Shown piece after piece: positions 1 through 12,173 of a DNA stretch of 64,000 nucleotides. A program made the translations under genes and the position numbers. The first letter of the stretch is position 1; every line of letters starts with the position of its first letter. Under the pieces are notes generated by a model, which searched no databases, was not told the origin of the DNA, and saw nothing but the letters and a program-made list of their open reading frames with translations. Source of the DNA: Emydura subglobosa (Eukaryota; Chordata; Testudines; Chelidae); the NCBI GenBank assembly GCA_007922225.1, contig ML679956.1, forward strand, positions 71,850,111 through 71,914,110, in the 5' to 3' direction.

Positions 1-95
1 TACTTTGGTGGGTAAGTTGGCTTCATGTGCCTCAAGAATTCCTTGAATAGGGGAGATGGAAAATACTTTCTTGTCGTTATGCCGTTCCTGTTGGT
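1..95 (-). CDS. DLEC1: DLEC1 exon 38, cut by window edge
   Basis: Starts after GCTGCAG in phase 1. Reads [20 protein letters not shown], matching human QQEPAKAAVAFRVSPNSGLL, and runs open to base 1. The remaining C-terminal residues, stop codon and 3' UTR are outside. Confidence 0.88.
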
Positions 96-3000
96 CTGCA
101 GCAAAGAATGAAAACATCAAGTGAAATGATGTAGGAGTCTCCAGTGTTGTACGTAACACAGCATTCATGTATGCAAACAGTACATCTCCTGACTTCCTGG
201 TGAAAAACTGCCTGGTACTGACATGCATTTGACTAGTCTACGTTTTCATCTGCTGGGCAAACTGGAGTGGTGGCAATTGTAAATGGCAAAATAACATGAT
301 CTGGTCCTGCTCCCACTGAAGTCAATGAACATTTTACCATTAACCTCATTAGAAGCAAGCTCAGGTTGAAGTTCATCTGAGTCGTTGGTGCTCACTTCCT
401 CTTAGGATCAGGCCTTAAGTTAGAAAAACAAGATCAATAAATATGGTCGGTCTGATTCTATTCTTTGGTATACATCTGAAGTAATTATTGAAGTCAGTGA
501 TGAAACACTAGAGTAAAAACCATGAGATCAGAACCTGACCTGGTTCTTACTGAGAGAATGATTGTCCTCATATTTTATGTATTGACTAGGTGTGCATATG
601 CATCTTATTAAAAGAAGACTAAAACCAGCATTAGGCTCTTCAAATAAAGGATATCCATTACACAGGCTTAGTACCCAGTAAAGCAGTCCAGTAACTTCTG
701 CATCTGCTCCTGTTTAACAGAAAGACGTCTTCTGTCCTAGTTTGGTCAACAAAGCAGGTCTCAAAATCAACTGTCTCACAAGAGAGCTCCAGTAATGGGA
801 CTGTAAGGTATGCAGTCACTGGCATGAGCTGCAAGGATATAAGAGAGGAAGGAAGTTTAAAAAAAAAAATCCAAAACTTTGTCCAAAAAGAAATCCACGT
901 TATTTAGGGCAAATCTATGCTTAAAACACTGCATCAGCGCTTTAATGAAGATGCTCTAAGCCAATGGGAGAGAGCATAGTTAATCCACCGCCCTGAGAGG
1001 CGGTAGTTATGTTAGTGGCAGAAGCTCAAAGATGGGTGGTTAGATCACTAAACTATGTCTCTCAGAGATGTAGATTTTTTACACCCCTGAATGATGTAGT
1101 TATACCAATATCTGTAGTAGAGGCTAGACCTTAATTTCTCAGATGCTGTCTTAGGCAATAGAAGGGATATTACGTATTCCACGCTACAGTTCAGACCGTT
1201 AGTTTAAGCCTGAGGCCCATTGTGACAGTAAAGTGTGCTGTCTTGCTTTTTCAGGGAGGTTTTCACAATGGCCATTGTATGTTCTCCGCAATGTAATATT
1301 CATTGTACATTCTGGTTAACTTTTGAGTGTTATACAAAGACACAGACATAACATTTCATTATTGCATCTCTTAGTTCTTTAAACCTGTATCTGGCATATT
1401 GTTGTGAATTGTTTTGTACACAGGTTGCCTACAATTATTGTGTGCTCCATATCTTAGATACCACAGTGAGCAAAGCCCTAGAAATAGCTTAAATGAAAAA
1501 ATTCTGCACAGCACTGAAACTGCTTAAGATCTATATTTATTTTATAGCCTTCAGTGTGGAAGAGGTCAGTCTTAAACTGCGTGTGGGGCTGTGATCATAT
1601 CACATCCCATCGCTAAGCAGACTTGAGACCTCAAGGAATTCTGTTGCAGGAGGTGATGTTAGTAACTCAGAGTCTGTACTGAGCGAATGCCTCAGCACGG
1701 TGTCAAAGGGCAAAGTCTGATTGGAGTGTGCTCTCTCTTGGTTGAAATGTAAAATCTGGGCCTTCCTGCTGTACAATCAAAGACCCTCTGGAAATGGGCT
1801 GGCATACTGAGATTAACAGCCTCATCGTCCTAAGAGCACCTTGCCGTTTCAGTTGAAAGCTATTATTTCCCTTTTGTGTGTGCTGCTGTTCATTATTGAT
1901 TAGTTGGCACACTTTACCGTAGAAGTAGCTGCATTTCAGTGGTGGGAAAGTTATGAAAAATAACTGAACATTCTGCCTCGAGATGCATCTTGAACATAAA
2001 AGTTTTAGTTACTTTTGTTCTCTAGTGCTTGTTACCTGGGTCGTTCTGTTACTGTATTCAATAACCAGATTTTGACTAAATTCCACCTTCCTGTCGCCAT
2101 TCTCAAACTGGAGCACTTGGATTCCTGAGGGCAGCAGGTCAGCTGGCAGATTCTGATATGTAAGTAACTCCAGAGTTGTGTGGAATGACACTTTCACCTG
2201 GGGGGAATTCAGATGAAAATGTGTGAAGTAATGGTAGATCCATAGTAAAAACTGCCCAGAAGCTCTGCTCCAGTGCAGACATTCCCATTGTAACCCAACA
2301 GCATCATGCCTGTGCCCAAATTCCCATGGGAACCTGTATAACAAGGCGAAGATTAAAAAAAAAAAAAACCTTGTTAACAAAATCCAGAACTATTTCCTCA
2401 GGCAAGTGCACTAAAACAGAGGGTAAATGGTGAAGTGCAAATCTTCAAAATATGAAGAGAAAAACCCACATGTTTAAGATCCTAAATTCCCCAGAATGCA
2501 GATTTGATTCTTCTCTCACTAACACCAGTTTACAAAAGTAATTACATTGCCTTCCTGGAGTTAGTCCTTCCTTATACATAGGTATGTCGTTAGAATCAAA
2601 CCCTGTGTGCTTGTGTCAAAGTGTAGATTTAAAATGATATGATGTACATCTGAGTTATTTCATTCTTTGCTCCGTGATTACTTCTTGAATTTGGGATTCT
2701 GTTTCCTGACACGAACACACACACCTAAAACCAAACAGGATTTTTCTGCCTTCTCCCCATAACCCTAACATAGGGGTTGCAGATGGGAAGCTCTGGCCTT
2801 GGAAGGAAGAGTGGATAGCCAAATATTTTCGTTTACGTTGTAAATACATTTATCATTTAGATATTCTGTTACTGATTTAGGGCCCAATCCTAGGAAGAGC
2901 TTAGTGCTTCCTGCAGAGTGACTTCAATGGGACATTGTGAATAAGAAAAGCAGAACAAGCACCATTGCATAATTGTGTTTCTCTTCCCTCTCCAAAGCTT

Positions 3001-6000
3001 TGCAATTCACCTAGACCATGCTTGTATACTAATTACATTAGGCTGCATTAGAAGACTAAATTCTAGTGGGCACCAGAGTGGATACCAGTTCCAGTTGAAA
3101 AACAAGGTTACTTACCAGTAACTGTTGTTCTTCGAGATGTGTTGCTCATATCCATTCCAATATAGGTGTGTGCGCGCCCCGTGCACAGATTCCTGGAACC
3201 TTTTTCCCTTAGCCTGCCCGCAGGGCCAGCTGGAGTGCCGCGCTCATGTCGCAGTATAAAGGGCACTGCTGGCCACGCGGGTCCCCAGTCCCTTCTTTCT
3301 GCCGACTCCGACAGCGGGGACGGGGGGTGGGTTTGGAATGGATATGAGCAACACATCTCGAAGAACAACAGTTACTGGTAAGTAACCTTGTTTTCTCTCT
3401 TCGAGTGATTGCTCATATGCATTCCAATTTAGGTGATTGAGTAGCCATACCCATGGAGGCGGGTAGGAGTCACTGGCCAACAGCTGCATCGTCTCTAGCC
3501 TGTTGAACAATGGCATAATGGGTCGTAAAGGTGTGAACTGATGACCAGGTGGCAGCCCTGCAGATGTCCTGCAGTGGCACGTTCTCTAGGAAGGCTGCCG
3601 AAGCGGCCTGAGCCCTAGTCGAATGTGCCGTCACCATTCCTGGTAAAGGCACTTTTGCCTGCTCGTAACACGCCTTAATGCAAGACGTGATCCAAGAAAA
3701 GATCCGCTGGGCGGAGACAGGAGAGCCCTTCATCCTGTCTGCCACAGCCACGAACAGCTGTGATGATTTACGAAAGGGTCTGGTCCTCTCCAGGTAGTGC
3801 GCCAGGGCCCTCCTGACATCCAGCGAATGCCATCTCCGTTGCTCTTCCGACCCGTGGGGTTTTGGGAAGAACAAAGGGAGGAAAATGTCTTGGTTACAGT
3901 GGAAATGAGACACCACCTTAGGGAGGAAGGCTGGGTGAAGCCTCAACCTAACCTTATCCTTGTAAAAGACCGTATGGGGGGCTCCGAAGTAAGAGCTCTT
4001 ATCTCAGAGACCCTTCTAGCTGAAGTGATGGCCACCAGGAACGCTACCTTCCAGGAGGGGAGTAACAGGGAGCACGTGGCCATGGGTTCAAAGGGAGGTC
4101 CTGTGAGCATGGTGAGGACCAGGTTTAAGTCCCAGGGGGGAATAGGGTCTTGCACCTGGGGAAACATCCTCTCCACCCCCTTCAAAATCTAACCGACATG
4201 GGGTGGGAAAATAGTGACCTCCCTTGCAGCGGCTGGTGAAAAGCCGAAATGGCTGCCAGGTGAACCTTTAGGGATGCCAGGGCTAATCCCTGGGTTTTAA
4301 GGTATAGGAGATACTCCAGAATTACTTATATAGGTGAGCAGGCTGGTGCAATATCCTTAGCCTCTGCCCAACCCGTAAAGCGCCTCCACTTAGCCCGATA
4401 TGTAGCCTGTGTGGAGGGTTTTCTGCTACCAAGCAGAATCTGCTGGACCTGTAAGGAACAAGCCCTTTCACTTTCCATCAGCCAGAGAACCTCCAGGCTG
4501 TTAGATGGAGGGAATCCAGGTCCGGGTGCAGCATCGCCTGGGGAGTGTAATCGGTGTGGCGATAGATAGGTGGAGCAGTGTACTGTACCAGTACTGCCTC
4601 GGCCACGCTGGGGCAATCAATATGACATTCGCTTTGTCCCTCTTGACCTTGAGAAGGACCTGAGGGAGAAGCGGAATGGGGGGAAATGCATACATCAGGG
4701 CCCCTCCCCACTCCAGTAGGAACGTGTCGGAAAGGGAGCCTGGCTCTCGACCTCGAAGTGAGCAGTAATTGGGACACTTCCTGTTCAGCGACGACGCGAA
4801 CAGGTCCAGTTGGGGAACTCCCCACTTTTGGAAGATTAAAGCTGCCACCTCCTGGTGCAGCGACCACTCGTGCCTGGGTGAGAACGACCGACTGAGGCGG
4901 TCCGCCTCGTCGTTCCTGTTCCCCGGGAGGTGATAGGCAAACAAATGAAAATCGTGTCTCACTGCAAATTCCCAAAGACACGTGGCTTCCTGGCACAGGG
5001 CCGAGGAATGCGCTCCCCCTTGCCTGTTCATATAGAACATGGCCGCCGTATTGTCTGTGAGGATCCGTACTGCCCTGCCCTTCAGGAATCTGAGGAAAGT
5101 TTTGCAGGCCAAACGGACCGCCCTGAGCTCGCGGATGTTGATGTGTAGGGATCTCTCCATCGGTGACCATATCCCTGGGGTGCCCAGATTGCCGCTGATG
5201 TGAGCTTCCCACCCCACATCCGAGGCATCTGTGATAAGGGTTACTGACGGAGCCAGATCTCTGAATGGGACTCCTTTGAGCACCTCCCTCAGGATCATCC
5301 ACCAATGAAGGGAGGACAGCACCTGCGGGGGAATCGTGACCACCTTGGTCAGTACATGAGTAGAGGGAACATAGACCGAAGCTAACCAGACCTGTAAGGG
5401 TCTGAGTTTGAGGCGAGCTAGCCTCACCACATAGTTAGAGGCTGCCATATGTCCCAGCAGCTGCAGGCAGCGCCTAGCTGTCGTCATAGGGGACCTATGC
5501 AACTCTGCAATGATGGAACCCATTGTCTCGAAGCGTGATCATGGCAGGAAAGCTCTAGTCTGCAGCACATCAAGCGTAGCCCCGATAAAGTCAATGCGCT
5601 GTACTGGGGTAAGTGTGGACTTCAGTTCATTAATGACAAGCCCCAGTCTGGTGCATGTGGCGCAGACCAACTCCAGGCTGTCTTGCACCTGAGACCTGGA
5701 TCTGCCCTTAATGAGCCAGTCATCCAGGTATGGGAAGAGCTGTACTCCCCTATGGCGTAAGTAGGCCGCCACTACAGCCATGCACTTTGTGAAGACCCTC
5801 GGGGCTGACGACAGACCAAACGGGAGGGCCGTAAATTGATAGTGACCTCCTTCTATCATGAATCTCAAGAATCTCCTATGCCTTGGCAAAATGGAGATAT
5901 GAAAGTAGGCGTCCTTTAGATCAAGGGCCGCGTACCAATCCCCTGGGTCTAACGCTGGAATTATGGAGGCTAGGGATACCATACGGAATTTGATACGTCT

Positions 6001-9000
6001 GATATATCTATTCAGACGGCGGAGGTCCAGGATCGGTCTTAGGCCGCCCTTGGCCTTGGGAATCAGGAAATATCTGGAATAGAATCCCTTTCCTTTTTCT
6101 GTCTCCGGGACCTCCTCAATGGCACCTAGGTTCAGAAGTGAACGTGCCTCCTGAATGAGAAGCTGCTTATGGACAGGATCTCTCAAAGGGGCTGTAATGG
6201 GTGGAGAGTCCGGGGGACGAGCCGTAAGCTGAAGGGCGTAACCCTTAAGGACCACTCCTAGGACCCAACGGTCCGAAGTAATCGACGCCCAAGCCTGATA
6301 GTAAGGTCGAAGCCTATTTCGAAAGGGTGGGTCAAGCTCCGGGGAAACGGAAGAGCGCCACCCTCACAGCCGCCGTCAAAAATGTTTATTACCGTTGCCA
6401 CTCCCAGTTTTTGCGCCATGCTGCGTCCACGCAGAAGAGCCCTGCCGACCACGGCGGTTAGGGCCCCTGAAGCGCTCCTGTCCCCGCTGAGTAGCCCTGG
6501 GGGCCTGTCTTGGCGGGGGAGGTGGTTGCCTTTGTGGCTGTGGGCGAGACTGGCGTCTCAATGCCTGCGGGGTGTATAACCCTAGCGACCTCAGGGTGGC
6601 CCTTGAATCTTTAAGGGCATGTAATTTATCATCCGTCCTTTCTGAGAAGACGGCGGAACCTTCAAATGGAAGGTCTTGGATAGCTTGCTGGACCTCAACC
6701 GACAACCCTGAAGCCTGCAGCCAGGAACATCGGCGCATTACTATGGCGGAGGCCATTGCCCTGCCCGCGGTATCTGCCGCGTCGCTGGCAGATTGCAGCA
6801 CAGCTCGGGCAACCGTCTCCCCCTCCTGAGCCAGTGTGGCCAGGTCAGCCGCTTGATCAGCAGGAAGTGCTGAAATCAGACGCTGCATGGAACCCCATAG
6901 GTTCTGATTATATTTCCCTAAGAGGGCCTGATGGTTTGCCACTCTTAGTTGCAAAGCCGCCGTGGAATAAACTTTGCGGCCAAAGAGATCTAACTTCTTC
7001 CCCTCCTTATCCTTGGGGGTACTACCTTGACCCCCTTGGCGATCTCTTCGGTTTGCCGCATCCACAACTAGGGTTCCCGGGAGGGGATGATTATACAGGA
7101 ACTCAAAATTTTCCTTAGGCACATAATATTTCCTCTCTGTTCCCTTTGATGTTGGAGGAACAGAGGAAGGCGTTTGCCAAAGGGGCTTCACAATTTTCAT
7201 AACCCTCTCATGGACGGGAAGGGCCACCCGAGAGGGACCTGAGGAGCCCGAAAGCCCAAAGAGGGGGTCCTCCTCCTCTGACATCTCCTTAAGCGGGTAG
7301 CCTCTAATTTGGGCATACCGCTTAAGGAGGTCTTGATGCGCCCGGAAATCAAACAGGGGCGCCCTATGATCCCTGGACGTCCCCTCATCCCGCGATGAAG
7401 AGGAGGACAGGGGAACAGGCCCTGTAGAAGGACCCTCCTCTGGGTCTGACTCCCTATCAGAGGGGAGTTGAGGGGCCAGCTGCGCAGGAGGAGGTGGGGG
7501 CTGTGCCACCACAGAGTGGAGGGACTCAGCAGCCTGACCAGGCTGAGCGGACCAAGGTCCCCAATATGGCCACTGCCACGGCCCCTGCGGCCACCCTGGC
7601 ATAGGTGGCTGCTGGGTGTCCCCATACTGTCTCTTATGACTGGAACCCCCCGATCGTCTCTTGCGACCTTTTGGCGGGGAACGGCTCTGGGACGAATAGT
7701 AGGATCGGTGCCGACGTCTACGATGTCCCCTCGAGGAGGATCGGCTGGAGGAACTAGTGGACCTCCTGCGTCGGCGACCCGACCGTTTGAAGCGGTGCTT
7801 CCCACTACGGGACTGAGAGCGGCGGCTTGTCCTGCTGCATGCCGATGAAGCTGAACGGGAGCGCACTGGTTTACCCGGTGCCGAAGTCAGCGGTGCCGAA
7901 GTCAGCAGTGCCGAAGTCGGAAGCCCCGGTGCCGTGTAGGCCGCATACATCTGTGCTGGTGGGTACGCTGGTGCTGACGGTACCGCACCCCCCGGTGCCG
8001 GCAGCCCCGGAGGTACCATGGCCTGCCCCGTTAAGGTAGACCACGAGACGGAGACATAAGACGCCGTCGATAAGGCTGGCATTGCCACCAGTGTCGGCAT
8101 GGTCTGCGCCGCAGTCGGTGCCGGAGGAGACGGTGCCGTTGCTGCCGGGGTTAAGAGGGCCTCGGGATGGGCTTTACTCAGCGAGTGGTGCCTTGACCTG
8201 CCCCGCACCGGTGAGCTCGAGCCCGAGCTGTGGGAGGTATCCGAGTCCTCACTAACGCTCTTGCGCTGGCTCTTGGTACCTCCTGACCGCCCCCGGTGCC
8301 GCGGTGCCGAGGCGCTCGACGACTTCGAGTCGGAGCCCGGAGGGGATGCACTCTCCACCCTCCGTGGCCGTCTGGGTGAGGATGGGGAGCGATGTTTCCT
8401 CCACCCACCGGGGCTACCCAGCGCGGGTTTGCCCCGAGACGCTAGTCCCGCACCCCTCGGCTGAGGGGGGGACGGAGGCGTTGGCAAAGCTAAGAGAGCC
8501 TTTGCCGCGACGAACACCTCCGGCGTCGACGGCCCCTGCAAGAGCGCTCCCCCACTTCCAGGAGTCGGGGGAGGCTCCCTGCGAGGAGACACCGGTGCCG
8601 GAGGAACCTCCACGGCACGTGGCTGGGGTGTCTCCTGAGGCTCTCCTTGCATGTGTGGTCGGAGGGAGGAGTCCATGGAGGCGGTGCCGGACTGCTTCGC
8701 TTTCTTCGGCACCGAAGGCTTCGGTGCCGCTGTCGGTGCCGGCGGTGCGCTCTGCACCGAGCGTCCGCTCGGTGCCGGTGACCGTGATGGCTCTGAGGCC
8801 GGACGGAGCGCCGACTCCATGAGCAAGACCTTCAGCCTGGCTTCCCTTTCTTTTTGGATGCGGGGCTTGAAGGACTTGCAAATCTTGCACTTTTCTTTGC
8901 GGTGCTGCTCTCCGAGGCATCGGAGGCAGCGGTCATGAGGGTCACTCACCGCAAATTGCTTGGAGCAGATGGAACAGCTCTTGAAACCAGCCGAGCCCGG

Positions 9001-12000
9001 CATGGCTCTCCGATACAAGCCCCGAAGGGCAATCAACAGTTCAAATGAAGTGTCGACGAATCAACTAAATCTAAATAACAATACTGAAGCTAGAAGCTAG
9101 ACTAGATGAAGGCTAAAGACTGCTGCTTGCAATAGCAAGGGCAGAAGTTCCAGCAACCATCAGAGGCGGAACGAAGGAACTGGGGACCTGCGTGGCCAGC
9201 AGTGCCCTTTATACCGCGACATGAGCGCGGCACTCCAGGGGGCGCCTGAGCTGGCTCTGCAGGCAGGCTAAAGGAAAAAGGTTCTGGGAATCTGTGCATG
9301 GGGCGCGCACACACCTACATTGGAATGCATATGAGCAATCACTCGAAGAGAGAACAATACGACATTAACATACACTAAGGAACTTGCAATGCATGCCAGC
9401 AAAGGTCCATGTTGGCCAGTTAGCATGCACTAGAATTAGTGCACTCTCTAGTGTGGACTAATGCAATGGGTAGACAAGCTCTAAGCTGTCTGTATGACCG
9501 GGTGTTTTTTTAACCTACTAGCATGGTTTGCTGTGGATGCAGTAGAAGTTGCTTCCCTTGCCCCTCCTTGTCGCTGTGGGATGTTTTCAGGCTCTTGTTG
9601 GGGTCGATACTGGACACAGTGAAGGGCATAGATAGAAGGATCCTGAAGTGCAGTGGAGCCTCTGTGGAATTGGTGAGTTTCAGGTTGAGAGACATGACTG
9701 ATTCTGTCAAAACCTGAAGGAGAATGTGTTAAACTACTTTCAGTCTGAAATCCTTCCAGAGCTTTGCAAGCTTTCTTCATTCTCAAGCCATTTATAGCAT
9801 CTGGGATTTGGAGGATCCTTCCCCCAACCAATTTTTCTCTGTTTTAATCTTTTGATTAAACATAAAACAAACATGAAAACATAACGCAAAAATAATATAA
9901 TAAAAGTTGAAAAATATTTGGTAGGACTCTGTGAATCACCAAGATTCACAGACCATGTTGGGAGCTAAATCACCTTCATTCTGATTCCAGACTTTTATAA
10001 TCTCTTGAAAATGAACAATTGTTTGGACACTTAAATGATCTCCATAGTAAATTAACCCAAGCACAGAATAGCTCATCTTCCTGAATTAACATCTCCTCTC
10101 TTGGTTTATCTCTAGTCTTCTCTGGCCTATTCTACCAAAAAAAAAAAAGGTATCTTGTTGTCTGTAAACATTTAACACTGAATCAACATGACATAGTCGG
10201 TAAAAACATTTTACAGGCAATGTGAGTGTTGCCATGAATTATCTTATTATTGTTATCTACTGAGCAGTAGATTAAATAAACTGTAATGCAGCAATGTGTA
10301 AAAGATACTCACTCCAGAAAGGGGTTGATCTGGTATGAGATCACTTGCCATGGAATAAAACACCATTCCGCCATCATGATCCATTTCTATAGTTAACCTG
10401 AATGTAGGGAATCACGGGCTGTTAGAACCCTTTCCTTTGTCTCTGATTTCATTCAATTGTTTACTGTACATTTGTGAACTGTCAGAGCTGTTGTACTTAC
10501 AGAGCAGGCTTTACAAAAGCTTGCAAGTTTATTCTCAAAGGTGCAACTCCACGGCCATATGAACGAGTTACCTTGCCAGATATCCCTTGTGCAAGCTGAC
10601 AGGAAAAGGAAGAATACATGAGAATCAAACTAGAGTGTCAAGGGCAAAGCATTAACTTTAATCTGAGAGGGTGTTTCTCAAAGCTGTCTGCCACAGATGA
10701 ATTCTGGCAATGTTTGTCCTATTCATAGTACGTTATGCTACCTCTATAAAATTCTGCTGCAAATAGCAGAAACTGAACTATATTTGCATTTTGAATGCAA
10801 ACAAAACTTCTTACTAGATTAGGTGAAAGCTTCTTAATATGGAGGCATCTATTGTTTCCTAAAATTATATAAAATTTCATTGCTAAATATTTTATTCTAG
10901 TTAATAACACTTTGTACTTCACAGCTGAGGATCTCAAAGTGCTTTATTATTATCTCAAAGTTCATTATTTAAGCTTTGCAGCAGCTGGTAAGTTATATTT
11001 CCCATTTCACCAGGGAAGAATCTCATATAAGATAAGTGACATGTCGAAATTCACACACTGAGTGAGAGGCAGAGCTGGAAATAGAACTCAGGAGTCTAAG
11101 TCCTGATTCCCACTTCCCTTATTAAATATTAAACATTTATGTTGTGATACAGCCTAGAGGCCTGGACCAGGTCCATTGTGCTAGGTACTGTACAAACATA
11201 ATAACATATGACAATTCTTGCCCCAAAGTGCTTACAGTCTAAAAGATGATTTAACAGGTGGATGAAACAAATAAGCTATCAGAGTTGAGGGGAGGGAGTA
11301 CTGGATAACAAAAATAACAGGTATTTTAGTATCAATTAGCTGTGTGCATAGTTAATAGCCAATCAGTAGCAGAAATCCCAATTCACCACCTGCCTCCCAC
11401 GTTGTAAGGAGTAAATAATATAACAGTTTCACTGTTACTGAATAGCATTCAGAGCAGAAAGAAGCAAACTGAAGTGACAATACTACTTTGCTAAATACTT
11501 AGCAGTGATAGTATATTTACCTTGCTGTCTAGACTCATGAAACCCAATGCATACCCCTCACATTCAGTTTTGTTAATGAGTTCGGGTAAAATGAGTGGGG
11601 TGAAGGAAATATGGATGGAGGCACTGCCACCTGCAGGAACAATCTGAAATGAAAATATTATATAGACATCATTTAGCTAAAGCAAATGAGCAGTTTTGCA
11701 TCATGGAAACATCTTAACAGCTCTACAGCAAAGGCTGCATTGAGCTTTGCAATTAAAGCATAGATTAAAAATCTTTTTGGACTGCTCGATGCCCAGACTT
11801 GCACAGAAATGACAAAATATGAATTAAAACCAATGTAAGGATTTCCATGAAAATCTATGTGCATACACTCAACTTTAGCCACTTTTATTTTGAGATAAAG
11901 GGGTCCACACACAGACGTGCACCAAAATAACTAAATCAGTTTTAAGAAACTAAATTAATTTTCTAAGGATTTACAGTTAAGTTTCTAATTAAACTTGAGT

Positions 12001-12142
12001 TCTAATAATTTACAAATCACCCCCTTCCCCTTTAAAATTTTCTTTTATTAAGTCTAACCTTGTACTTGATCTCCTTGGCAAAGAAGTTCCTTACATTTGA
12101 AAACTGAGGCACTGTTAGATTATTCCAAGATTTAAAATATGG

Positions 12143-12173
<31 letters not shown>

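Larger units (their letters stand above)
3100..9354 (-). mobile_element. DIRS1-like tyrosine-recombinase retrotransposon, near full length
   Basis: About 6.25 kb in DLEC1 intron 35, same strand as the gene. Coding order on the minus strand: ORF1 (gag-like), RT, RNase H, tyrosine recombinase. The ends form inverted terminal repeats of ~180-195 bp. An internal complementary region at 3334-3433 matches both extreme ends, the hallmark of DIRS elements that go through a circular DNA intermediate. No target duplication is visible, as expected for recombinase-based insertion. ORF1 is open over 886 codons; RT/RNase H has one UGA; the recombinase has a stop and two frame changes. DIRS elements are known from turtles and other vertebrates. 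It is not a retrovirus and has no LTR or integrase. Confidence 0.93.

Noticed and set aside
3797..4192. 131-codon plus-strand ORF
   Set aside because: Antisense to the recombinase region of the DIRS element; no independent support.
4478..5305. 275-codon minus-strand ORF overlapping RNase H
   Set aside because: It is a shadow frame: the RT/RNase H frame at the same place holds all catalytic motifs, while this one shows no domain.
6376..8938. Several plus-strand ORFs of 60-170 codons
   Set aside because: Antisense shadows of the GC-rich DIRS ORF1.
9481..9831. 116-codon minus ORF extending beyond exon 35
   Set aside because: It is a frame-shifted reading over exon 35 and flanking intron; the DLEC1 frame ([10 protein letters not shown]) is the supported one.
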